Assembly: GCF_900215625.1 (NCBI RefSeq)
Contig: NZ_OBEK01000002.1
Span: 62,001-126,000, forward strand
Direction of reading: 5' to 3'
Source: Terribacillus aidingensis
Lineage (GTDB): Bacteria; Bacillota; Bacilli; Bacillales; Amphibacillaceae
DNA: 64,000 nt
Below, in pieces: positions 17,374 through 24,750 of the stretch. Below the pieces are notes generated by a model. That model saw nothing but the letters and a program-made list of their open reading frames with translations, searched no databases and was not told where the DNA came from. Both the position numbers and the translations under genes were made by a program. Each line of letters begins with the position of its first letter. The first letter of the stretch is position 1.

Positions 17374-18477
17374 TTGCGTAAAAGTAATCTTCCAAAGACG
17401 GACTGGCTGTTGCTATTCTCTATTGGTGGCTTGCTGACAGTCGGTATCATTATGGTTTACAGTGCTTCAGCAATTTGGGCGGGCTATAAATTCGATGACA
17501 GTTTCTTCTTTGCCAAGCGACAGCTGTTGTTTGCCGGAGTAGGGCTGGCTGCAATGCTGCTCATCTCCAGGGTGCATTACGAGAATTGGCGCCGATATGC
17601 AAAAGTACTTCTGCTCATTTGTTTCCTTTTGCTTATCGCGGTGCTCATACCTGGTATCGGGATGGTGCGAGGCGGAGCTCGAAGCTGGATTGGAATTGGG
17701 GCATTCAGTATTCAGCCTTCCGAATTTACGAAGCTTGGCTTGATCATCTACCTAGCCGTCTATTTATCAGCCAAACAGAAGTATATTACTTCCTTAAAGC
17801 AAGGATTTCTTCCCTCGCTGCTGCTCGTCTTTACCGCATTCGGAATGATTATGCTCCAGCCTGACTTGGGGACAGGCGTAGTCCTAGTGCTCACTTGTAT
17901 GGTGATGATTCTTGTCAGTGGTGCTAGAATTTCCCACTTTGTCGGACTAGGTGTGCTGGGAGTAGGAGCTTTTGCAGCCTTAATCTTGTCAGCTCCATAT
18001 CGGATTAAGCGTATAACCGCTTTCTTGGATCCTTGGGAAGATCCGCTGGGAGAAGGATTCCAAATCATTCAATCGCTGTATGCTATTGGACCTGGCGGGC
18101 TTATGGGGCTAGGCTTGGGAAACAGTTTGCAAAAATTCTTTTATTTACCCGAACCGCAGACGGATTTTATTTTTGCTATATTGGCCGAAGAACTTGGTTT
18201 CATCGGCGGTGCTGGTGTGATGCTTTTATTCCTGCTGTTTTTATGGCGGGGCATTCAAGTTGCGCTTCGTGCACCTGATGGATTCAGCAGTCTGCTGGCA
18301 TTGGGAATAACAGGGATGATTGCCATCCAGGCAATGATCAACATCAGCGTCGTAACCGGGTTGATTCCTGTTACCGGTATTACCCTTCCATTTTTAAGTT
18401 ACGGCGGATCCTCGCTGACACTGACCTTGAGTTCTGTCGGGATACTATTGAATGTCAGCCGGTATAGTAAGCTTTAA
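17374..18477 (+). CDS. spoVE: SEDS-family peptidoglycan polymerase SpoVE (FtsW/RodA type)
   Basis: A 367-residue membrane protein with about ten predicted spans, matching the length of SpoVE (366). Seen motifs are VYSASAIWA near residue 28, SWIGIGAFSIQPSEF near 108, the catalytic-Asp region LMLQPDLGTGVV near 155, and PFLSYGGSSL near the C terminus. With SpoVD it would make the spore cortex; an additional vegetative role cannot be excluded. Upstream frame to 17308 exists, but TTG at 17374 gives the family N terminus, although its Shine-Dalgarno lies inside a hairpin. It is the last gene of this dcw block: murG and murB do not follow. Confidence 0.9.
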   Translation: MRKSNLPKTDWLLLFSIGGLLTVGIIMVYSASAIWAGYKFDDSFFFAKRQLLFAGVGLAAMLLISRVHYENWRRYAKVLLLICFLLLIAVLIPGIGMVRGGARSWIGIGAFSIQPSEFTKLGLIIYLAVYLSAKQKYITSLKQGFLPSLLLVFTAFGMIMLQPDLGTGVVLVLTCMVMILVSGARISHFVGLGVLGVGAFAALILSAPYRIKRITAFLDPWEDPLGEGFQIIQSLYAIGPGGLMGLGLGNSLQKFFYLPEPQTDFIFAILAEELGFIGGAGVMLLFLLFLWRGIQVALRAPDGFSSLLALGITGMIAIQAMINISVVTGLIPVTGITLPFLSYGGSSLTLTLSSVGILLNVSRYSKL

Positions 18478-18509
18478 GCAATAGCCTTTTCTTTCAAATT
18501 CGTTTTAAA

Positions 18510-18545
18510 GACTGCTGTATAATCCCAGCAGTCGTTTGTTTTAAC
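18510..18545 (+). terminator. Intrinsic terminator after spoVE
   Basis: GACTGCTG (18510-18517) pairs perfectly with CAGCAGTC (18526-18533), followed by GTTTGTTTT. It ends the dcw transcript before the S-box cassette. Confidence 0.8.
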
Positions 18546-18624
18546 AAATGCGTGCCTTAAGCAAGAGAGCTTTTTCCTTTATAAATGAGTAAAGCATTAA
18601 ATTTAAAATATTTGCACAATTTTA

Positions 18625-18653
18625 TTGACTTTCCAGTACAGCCCGCGTATCAT
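18625..18653 (+). promoter_or_regulatory. Sigma-A promoter of the S-box cassette
   Basis: TTGACT (18625-18630), a 17-base spacer and TATCAT (18648-18653) give a strong promoter, with initiation near 18660, about 13 bases before the riboswitch P1 helix. Confidence 0.85.
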
Positions 18654-18672
18654 GTAGTTAATTTCATATAGT

Positions 18673-18777
18673 TCTTATCAAGAGAAGCCGAGGGACTGGC
18701 CCGATGAAGCTTCAGCAACCTCTGACACTGTCAGAAAGGTGCTAAATCCAGCAAGATTAATTTCTTGGAAGATAAGA
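18673..18777 (+). ncRNA. SAM-I (S-box) riboswitch aptamer
   Basis: The conserved S-box core is complete: P1 strands TCTTATC (18673-18679) and GATAAGA (18771-18777), then AGAGAAGCCGAGGGA, GGCCCGATGAAGC, TTCAGCAACC and AGGTGCTAAATCC in the standard order and spacing. The 3' P1 strand region (GATAAGAG) can instead pair with CTCTTTTC (18799-18806) as an antiterminator. When SAM binds, P1 forms and the terminator at 18793 folds; when SAM is low the four downstream genes are expressed. Confidence 0.97.
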
Positions 18778-18792
18778 GTGCGGGCGATTTTC

Positions 18793-18828
18793 AAGGCTCT
18801 CTTTTCTTCGGAAAAGAGAGCCTTTTTT
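18793..18828 (+). terminator. Riboswitch-controlled terminator
   Basis: AAGGCTCTCTTTTC (18793-18806) pairs perfectly with GAAAAGAGAGCCTT (18811-18824) across a TTCG tetraloop and is followed by a T run. It is the expression platform of the S-box leader, 38 bases before the ssuE start. Confidence 0.96.
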
Positions 18829-18866
18829 CGTTTCGTCACTCTAACCAAAAAAGGAGGAGAAGAAAC

Positions 18867-19418
18867 ATGACTGACATTATTATTTTATCTGGCAGTCCTT
18901 CACGAAAGTCGAGATCGCTGCTGGCGGCTGCTTATGCAGGCGAGCTGGCGGAGCAGCAAGGCTACACAGCAGAGGTGATCAGCATTACTGATTTTAAACC
19001 GGAGGATTTGGTCTATGCGCGATTTGACAGTCCCGCAATTGTGGAGGCGGGCAAGGCGATTGAGAATGCGAAAGGCCTCATTATTGCGTCGCCGGTTTAC
19101 AAGGCATCTTATACGGGTGTGCTGAAGGCGTTACTGGACGTGCTGCCTCAAGCTGCATTCAGAAGCAAACCTGTACTTCCGATAATGACAGGCGGAAGCC
19201 CGGCGCATTTGCTAGCAATAGATTATGCATTAAAGCCGCTTATCGCTAATTTAAAGGGAGAGTCCTTGCAAGGCGTTTATATATGTGATCAGCACATTTT
19301 GAAAGACAATCCAACCGAGCCAATTGCGGAAGCAGAAACAGCAGCCAGATTAAAGTCGCAGTCGAATCAGCTTCTCGAAGAAATTCGCCGTAATGATGCT
19401 GTTAGTTTGGTGAAATAA
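18867..19418 (+). CDS. ssuE: SsuE-type NAD(P)H-dependent FMN reductase
   Basis: A 183-residue flavodoxin-like reductase. GSPSRKSRSLLAA near the N terminus is the FMN phosphate loop. LVYARFDSPA, ASPVYKASYTGVLKALLDV and HLLAIDYALKPL match SsuE of the alkanesulfonate system almost segment for segment. SsuE supplies free FMNH2 to two-component monooxygenases; here the partner is most likely the monooxygenase two genes downstream. The ATG at 18867 has AAGGAGGAGAAG; the frame upstream of it belongs to the riboswitch terminator. It is the first gene of the S-box unit. No SsuABC transporter or SsuD-like gene is adjacent, so the substrate is probably not a simple alkanesulfonate. Confidence 0.9.
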   Translation: MTDIIILSGSPSRKSRSLLAAAYAGELAEQQGYTAEVISITDFKPEDLVYARFDSPAIVEAGKAIENAKGLIIASPVYKASYTGVLKALLDVLPQAAFRSKPVLPIMTGGSPAHLLAIDYALKPLIANLKGESLQGVYICDQHILKDNPTEPIAEAETAARLKSQSNQLLEEIRRNDAVSLVK

Positions 19419-19431
19419 AGGAGGAGAAGTA

Positions 19432-20712
19432 ATGCGGATGCTGTTTGCGGAAAAGAAGTTGTTTGGAATGCCGATTCAAATTATCGGCGGACTGCTTGCG
19501 ATATTGTTGTTTATGACGGGTGATGGGATTGAGCAGGCATTTTTATCAAAGTATGTTGTCGACATAGGTTTTTCTGCTAATCAATCCGCTATTATGTTCA
19601 GCGCTTATGGCATTGTACTTACAGTTGCTTCTTGGCTTGCCGGGGTACTCGGAGAGGTAATTGGCCCGAAAAAAACGATGCTGTTAGGTCTCCTTACATG
19701 GGTGCTCTTTGAAATAGGCTTTCTCTACTTCGGTCTGTATTTAGAAAGCTTTTCGATGATGGTGCTTATGTATGGGCTGCGCGGGTTCGGATATCCGCTG
19801 TTTGCATTTGCCTTTATCGTGTGGATTGCTTATCGTACCGAGAAGCACAAGCTGGCAACGGCTATGGGGTGGTTTTTCTTTATGTTTGCTGGGGGGATAG
19901 GGTTCCTCGGTTCGTACTACCCCAGTATTTTGCTGCCATTTGTTGGGGAAATGGCAACGCTGTGGAGTTCGCTTATCTGGATTATTATCGGCGGCTTTTT
20001 AGGTGTGCTTCTTGTTGATGATAAAGACCGGCAAGGCGTTAAGATCCAAGACCAAGTGAAAGGTAATAAATGGGCCGAAGCATTGAAAGGTATTACGATT
20101 CTGTGGAAAAGTCCGCGCGTTGCAGCAGGCGGATTGCTGCGTGCTATTAATACTGCTGGCTGGTATGGATTTGTCGTTGTAATGCCAGGCTTCTTTACGA
20201 GTTTCTTGGATATTACGACAAGTCAGTGGCTGCAGCTCTGGGCTGTCCAGTCTGTGAGCAATATGGTGGCAGGGGTATTGTTTGGTATGCTCGGTGACCG
20301 GATTGGCTGGCTGCGTGTCGTACGGTGGTTTGGTTGTGTTGGTGCAACTGTTTGTTCTTTGCTTTATTACTATATCCCGGTTGCATTTGGGGCGAATATC
20401 CCAATGCTCGTACTGAACGCTATTCTTTTTGGAGCAGCAATTGCAGCATTTGTGCCGCTGTCGGCCATCTTGCCCACATTGGCACCGGCCAACCGAGGCG
20501 CGGCAATCTCCGTGCTTAATTTAGGTGCAGGAGCCAGTCAGTTTATCGGACCAGTACTTGTTGGTGTGCTTAACAATTATCTAGGGATTATCGGTGTTGT
20601 GTGGGGATTTGCCATTATGTATGGGCTCAGTTTCTGTTTAACCGCATGCTTAACACCAGCAGCGAAAGCGCAGCTTCACCATACGACGACCGAAGGACTT
20701 GCTGTTCGATAA
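19432..20712 (+). CDS. MFS permease related to RbtT/DalT/CsbX polyol transporters
   Basis: A 426-residue major facilitator with about 12 predicted spans, a central basic loop (around 195-220, DDKDRQGVKIQDQVKG) and the MFS motif region GEVIGPKKTMLLG after span 2. The opening FMTGDGIEQAFLSKYVV resembles the N terminus of the ribitol/arabinitol/CsbX permease subfamily. That subfamily normally moves polyols or organic acids by proton symport; within a SAM-repressed sulfur unit the likely cargo is an organosulfur compound, which is inference. The ATG at 19432 follows AAGGAGGAGAAG by design common to the cassette, 13 bases after ssuE. An in-frame ATG at 19438 is an alternative start. Confidence 0.8.
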   Translation: MRMLFAEKKLFGMPIQIIGGLLAILLFMTGDGIEQAFLSKYVVDIGFSANQSAIMFSAYGIVLTVASWLAGVLGEVIGPKKTMLLGLLTWVLFEIGFLYFGLYLESFSMMVLMYGLRGFGYPLFAFAFIVWIAYRTEKHKLATAMGWFFFMFAGGIGFLGSYYPSILLPFVGEMATLWSSLIWIIIGGFLGVLLVDDKDRQGVKIQDQVKGNKWAEALKGITILWKSPRVAAGGLLRAINTAGWYGFVVVMPGFFTSFLDITTSQWLQLWAVQSVSNMVAGVLFGMLGDRIGWLRVVRWFGCVGATVCSLLYYYIPVAFGANIPMLVLNAILFGAAIAAFVPLSAILPTLAPANRGAAISVLNLGAGASQFIGPVLVGVLNNYLGIIGVVWGFAIMYGLSFCLTACLTPAAKAQLHHTTTEGLAVR

Positions 20713-20730
20713 CCAAAGGAGGAATAACAA

Positions 20731-22122
20731 ATGACAAAGAAACGGATATATCTCAATGCTTTTGACATGAATTGTGTAGGGCACCAATCTCCTGGTTTAT
20801 GGACACATCCGGAAGATCAAGCTCATCGTTATAAGGATTTGGATTATTGGACAGATCTAGCGCAGATTTTAGAAGGAGGACAGTTTGATGCGTTGTTTTT
20901 AGCAGATGTGCTGGGAACATATGATGTGTATCAAAACTCCAGGGAAGGGGCAGTACGCCAGGCAGCTCAAGTGCCCGTCAATGATCCGCTGCTTGTTGTG
21001 CCGGCAATGGCGCAAGTTACCAAGCATTTAGGTTTTGGAGTAACGGCTTCTGTTACGTATGAACATCCGTACAGTTTTGCGCGCCGCGTATCCACATTGG
21101 ATCATCTAACAAAAGGCCGGGTAGGATGGAATATTGTCACTTCTTACTTAGAAAGCGCAGCTAGAAATTTAGGGTTAGATACACAAATCAAACATGATGA
21201 ACGTTATAACATTGCAGAAGAATACGTAGAAGTTTGCTATAAGCTTTGGGAAGGCAGCTGGGAAGACGATGCAGTTGTACGAGATACAGAGCGAAAGGTG
21301 TATACCGATCCGGATAAAGTTCATGACATCCACCATAATGGCACGTATTATCAAGTCCCGGGAGCGCATCTGTCCGAACCTTCTCCGCAGCGGACGCCAG
21401 TACTCTTCCAAGCAGGTTCCTCACCAAAAGGCAGAGCGTTTGCTGCTAAACACGCTGAATGTGTATTTATCAGTACACCGACGGTTACCGTGACAAAACG
21501 TTATGTAGATAAGCTGCGGGAGGAGACAAAGCGTCAAGGCCGAAATCCGGAAGAGGTAAAAGTCATGAGCTTGTTCACACCAATTGTGGCAGAAACGGAA
21601 GAAGCTGCCCAGCAAAAGCTAAAGGAGTACCGCAGTTATGCAAGCTATGAAGGGGGACTTGTTTTACTAGGCGGCTGGACCGGTATCGATTTCTCCGACT
21701 ATGACCCAGAAGAAGAATTGCGATTTGTGGAGAATGAAGCGATTCACTCAGCGGTAGAGACGTTTACCAAGATAGATCCGAACAAAAAATGGACAGTACG
21801 CGAAGTTGCCGAATTTGTCGGTATCGGCGGGATTGGTCCTGTTGTCGCCGGAACACCTGAACAAGTTGCAGACGCGATGGAAGAGTGGGTGGACCAAACA
21901 GGTGTCGACGGATTTAATATTGCTTATGCTGTTACACCAGGAACGTTTAAAGATCTTGCTGACTACGTTGTGCCGATTTTACAAAAGCGGGGCAGAATTA
22001 GAGAAAAATACGAAGGAGATACGTTGCGAGAAAATTTAAGCGGAAACAGCAGACTGCCGGATCGCCATCCTGCACGCCAAGCCGGGAAAGCAGTGCAGCA
22101 GTCTAGAAAGCAGACGGTGTAA
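20731..22122 (+). CDS. FMNH2-dependent monooxygenase, NtaA/SnaA/DszA/DmoA family
   Basis: A 463-residue luciferase-like TIM-barrel monooxygenase. Family landmarks are LNAFDMNCVGHQSPGLW at the N terminus, FDALFLADVLGTYDVY near 52, GRVGWNIVTSYL near 130, HDERYNIAEEYVEV near 155 and RTPVLFQAGSSPKGR near 220. These group it with dimethyl-sulfide and dibenzothiophene-sulfone type enzymes, and with B. subtilis YxeK/YtnJ, which act on S-succinyl-cysteine derivatives. Such enzymes need FMNH2 from a separate reductase, here SsuE. The reaction inferred is oxygenative C-S bond cleavage of an unknown thioether or sulfone. The C-terminal 30 residues are basic and poorly conserved. Confidence 0.85.
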   Translation: MTKKRIYLNAFDMNCVGHQSPGLWTHPEDQAHRYKDLDYWTDLAQILEGGQFDALFLADVLGTYDVYQNSREGAVRQAAQVPVNDPLLVVPAMAQVTKHLGFGVTASVTYEHPYSFARRVSTLDHLTKGRVGWNIVTSYLESAARNLGLDTQIKHDERYNIAEEYVEVCYKLWEGSWEDDAVVRDTERKVYTDPDKVHDIHHNGTYYQVPGAHLSEPSPQRTPVLFQAGSSPKGRAFAAKHAECVFISTPTVTVTKRYVDKLREETKRQGRNPEEVKVMSLFTPIVAETEEAAQQKLKEYRSYASYEGGLVLLGGWTGIDFSDYDPEEELRFVENEAIHSAVETFTKIDPNKKWTVREVAEFVGIGGIGPVVAGTPEQVADAMEEWVDQTGVDGFNIAYAVTPGTFKDLADYVVPILQKRGRIREKYEGDTLRENLSGNSRLPDRHPARQAGKAVQQSRKQTV

Positions 22123-22125
22123 CAT

Positions 22126-23313
22126 ATGCCATATAAAGCAGAAACGAAACGAGAAACCATTCAATCCTTAGTTGATGCCGTAGTTGAACAGGTGATTGCT
22201 CCTTCCGCAGACCAGTTGGATCGGGAAAAGATTTTCCCGAAAGCAAACATGCTGGCTCTTGCTGCAAAACGATTAAATGGCATTTTGCTACCTGAGCATC
22301 TTGGCGGGCTTGCTGCAGGCTATACCGAATTCTCTGTGATAGCAGAGAAAATCGCCGCGCATTGTCCATCCACTGGCCTTGTGTACACAATGCACATTGA
22401 AGCGGCTGATGCGATTTATCGGCACGGTACCGAGGCGCAGCACCAAAAGTGGCTGCTGCCGATACAAGAAGGACAATTTGGCACAACATCAACAAGTGAA
22501 CGGGTATCCGGGGGCAGATACTGGATTAACGCCAGTCGAGCAAAACGGACGCCAGGTGGTTATCAGCTGGATTTAGAAAAATCTTTTACGACAAGCAGTG
22601 GCTATGCAGATTTTTATGTCGTACAAACTGGATCGCCAGAAGCAGACGCAGCAGATGACTTAAGTTATTTTATTATTGAAGGTACAGACCGTGGTATAAG
22701 CTGGGGGGAATGGGATGCGCTTGGGGTGAGAGGCAATCATAGCGCATCACTGACACTTGCTGGCGTACGCGTACCTGAGGAAGATTTGCTTGGGGGTGAA
22801 GGAGGCGGCAAAATGATAATCGAGCATAGCGTCGCTTACTTGCTTGGACTTGGTTCTGTCTGGACAGGATTGGCCGGCGGAATTGTAGAAGAAGTTACAG
22901 CATATGCCAAGCGGAACCACCACCAAGATGTGAATAAAAGTCTAAGTGACTATCAAGTTATTCGTGGATTGCTTGCCAAAGCAGCTATTCAATACAAGGG
23001 TTTGACTGCTTGGCTGAAACAGCTTCGTCACGACATTGATCTGCAAGTTCAGCACAACGAAATGCTCGCCCCCTCCACCCAGCAAGATTTGCTGGCATTT
23101 AAGATTCATGCTTCAGAAACAGTGAATGATATCGCGCAAATTGCTATGGACATTACTGGCGGATACGGCTATAAGATTGGGAAGCTGGAAAGATTCTACC
23201 GAGATGCCAGAGCGGGAATGGTAATGGGGCCATCCAACAATTTAGCACGTGATTTGCTTGCCAAACAACTTGTTGGACTATCAAATAATTTATGGGAAGA
23301 AACCTCTACTTAA
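22126..23313 (+). CDS. Acyl-CoA-dehydrogenase-fold flavoprotein, probable sulfur-related oxygenase or oxidase
   Basis: A 395-residue protein with the three-domain acyl-CoA dehydrogenase fold: helical N domain with GILLPEHLGGL near 45, flavin-binding beta domain with FGTTSTSERVSGG near 123 and KSFTTSSGYADFYVV near 156, and C domain with GGYGY...RDARAG near 345. The C-terminal stretch that in acyl-CoA dehydrogenases reads YEGT, with the catalytic Glu, reads MGPSNN here, so ordinary dehydrogenation is unlikely. Such proteins (DszC and SfnB are examples) use FMNH2 or oxygen in sulfur scavenging. The ATG is 4 bases after the previous stop; the ribosome binding site is weak, suggesting translational coupling. 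A terminator overlaps its stop codon. Confidence 0.8.
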   Translation: MPYKAETKRETIQSLVDAVVEQVIAPSADQLDREKIFPKANMLALAAKRLNGILLPEHLGGLAAGYTEFSVIAEKIAAHCPSTGLVYTMHIEAADAIYRHGTEAQHQKWLLPIQEGQFGTTSTSERVSGGRYWINASRAKRTPGGYQLDLEKSFTTSSGYADFYVVQTGSPEADAADDLSYFIIEGTDRGISWGEWDALGVRGNHSASLTLAGVRVPEEDLLGGEGGGKMIIEHSVAYLLGLGSVWTGLAGGIVEEVTAYAKRNHHQDVNKSLSDYQVIRGLLAKAAIQYKGLTAWLKQLRHDIDLQVQHNEMLAPSTQQDLLAFKIHASETVNDIAQIAMDITGGYGYKIGKLERFYRDARAGMVMGPSNNLARDLLAKQLVGLSNNLWEETST

Positions 23314-23331
23314 AAGAGGTTTCTTTCTTTC
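23299..23331 (+). terminator. Intrinsic terminator of the S-box cassette
   Basis: GAAACCTCT (23299-23307) pairs with AGAGGTTTC (23315-23323), followed by TTTCTTT. The stem overlaps the stop codon of the last gene, a compact arrangement. Confidence 0.9.
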
Positions 23332-23686
23332 TGAAAAGGGGTAATAGAGTAGTTGGCTGTATTACGCAGCAATTTATCGCTCTGCCGTACTGTATGAAAG
23401 GTATCGTGATAGACTTGTATCTCTTATAAAGCTTGTCTTTACTAAACTGTGCTCAACCACTTGGCTAAAATTACTAAAAGAAAAAGCAGCCTTTGACCGC
23501 CAGAACTGAAAGCATACAATCGAATGTCATGATAGAATGAAAAAGAAAATCCTGCAAGGAAGTTATCATTTATTCGTCTTGGAGGAAGGAAATTAGCGGC
23601 TTCTTATGTAATTAGGTAAAGAACCCCTTTTACTAGCGGATATTTGACAATTTAATGGATTGGAGACTACTTCCGCTATATGAATG
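23332..23686. other. Gene-free gap between the S-box cassette and divIB
   Basis: About 355 bases without a supported gene. No stretch with MurG or MurB similarity, inverted repeats of an insertion sequence or a structured RNA was recognised. A GGAGGAAGG ribosome-binding-like sequence near 23581 leads into a frame that stops at once, so it may be a relic. The right end carries the divIB promoter. Confidence 0.6.
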
Positions 23687-23695
23687 TGTTATAAT
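23687..23695 (+). promoter_or_regulatory. Extended -10 promoter for divIB
   Basis: TGT-TATAAT is a perfect extended -10 element. There is no good -35 at 17 bases; a TTGACA at 23645-23650 is too far away. Initiation would be near 23702. Confidence 0.6.
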
Positions 23696-23749
23696 TTTAT
23701 AATTACAATACAAGCAGTTTTCAACTGTACAGCATAGGAAGAAGAGGAA

Positions 23750-24517
23750 ATGAGCGAAAAGAAAAAAATTGTTTCCATCGAAGATCGCATCCCGAAATTA
23801 AAGCAAGCTAGAAAAAAGAAAGCAAATAGAAGACTTGTGTTCTATCTATCTATTTTCTTTGTACTGATTTCCATCATCGTTTACTTACAATCTCCATTAA
23901 GCGATATTCATCGTCTGCAGGTGGAAGGCAATGACTTTCTGTCTGATGATGTCATTATCCAAAGCAGTGGACTAACTGTATCGGACAATATTTGGCGAAT
24001 TGATAAGGACAAAGCAATCAAGCAAATTCAGAAAAATGAAGAAGTCGAGAAAGTCTCGATCAGCCGGGAATTTCCGGCAACCGTTACAATCCAAGTGACG
24101 GAACTGGGCAGAGTTGGATATTTGCAGCAGGACGGAAAATATCGTGCGCTGCTTGCCAATGGGAGCATTTCAGAGAAGGAATGGTCGCAGCCAAAGTCAG
24201 ATGCTCCGATACTTTATGGTTTTTCTGATGATGAGTACCTGGAGGAAATGGCAGAAGAGCTTGATCAGCTTCCAGCGTCAATCACCAAACTTATCTCAGA
24301 GATTCACTATAAGCCATCGGAAGATAGCAAATACGTCATCCAGCTGTTTATGAATGACGGAATGGAAGTGCAAGGCACGATTCGGACATTTGCCAACAAT
24401 ATGGAGGCATACCCGAGTATCGCTGCGCAGCTTGATCCCGATGTAAATGGTGTACTGCACATGGGAGCGGGTGTTTATTTTGAACCTGCTAAAAAGGAAA
24501 AAGAAAAAGACGAATAA
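23750..24517 (+). CDS. divIB: Cell division protein DivIB (FtsQ family)
   Basis: A 255-residue bitopic membrane protein. It has a basic cytoplasmic tail (1-30, RKKKANRR), one membrane span (about 30-48), an extracellular POTRA domain starting at IHRLQVEGN near 52, and a beta domain with VTELGRVGYLQQDG near 112. DivIB works with FtsL and DivIC in activating septal peptidoglycan synthesis. The C-terminal tail is rich in Lys and Glu. It has its own extended -10 promoter, since the genes that usually precede it (murG, murB) are missing here. The ATG at 23750 follows AGGAAGAAGAGG. Confidence 0.93.
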   Translation: MSEKKKIVSIEDRIPKLKQARKKKANRRLVFYLSIFFVLISIIVYLQSPLSDIHRLQVEGNDFLSDDVIIQSSGLTVSDNIWRIDKDKAIKQIQKNEEVEKVSISREFPATVTIQVTELGRVGYLQQDGKYRALLANGSISEKEWSQPKSDAPILYGFSDDEYLEEMAEELDQLPASITKLISEIHYKPSEDSKYVIQLFMNDGMEVQGTIRTFANNMEAYPSIAAQLDPDVNGVLHMGAGVYFEPAKKEKEKDE

Positions 24518-24653
24518 GCACAGAAATGCCGAGAATTTTGTCGGTTTATGTAGAATAAACGAGCTATATACGGTATAGTCGAGTCAAATACCGAAAAAAT
24601 AGGCAAAATTTCTTACGGAATGTCGGTTTTTTGGCAAATTTCCTTGTGGAATT

Positions 24654-24662
24654 TGTTATAAT
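24654..24662 (+). promoter_or_regulatory. Extended -10 promoter for ftsA-ftsZ
   Basis: TGT-TATAAT lies 88 bases before the ftsA start. TTGGCA at 24631-24636 is a possible -35 but the spacer would be 20 bases. The 233-base divIB-ftsA gap holds no gene. Confidence 0.6.
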
Positions 24663-24750
24663 TATGCGTGTCTGCACACAAATACTAAAATAAAGTTAAA
24701 ATTTAAAGGATTTCTTGGCGACATGTCTCTAGGATTAGGAGGTGCCTTAC

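Noticed and set aside
23332-23749. Remnant of murG or murB right of the S-box cassette
   Set aside because: No frame gave recognisable MurG or MurB peptides; only short stop-rich frames are present.
18478-23750. The S-box cassette as part of a mobile element
   Set aside because: No transposase, integrase, flanking tRNA, inverted repeats or clear target duplication were seen, and codon use looks like that of the neighbours.
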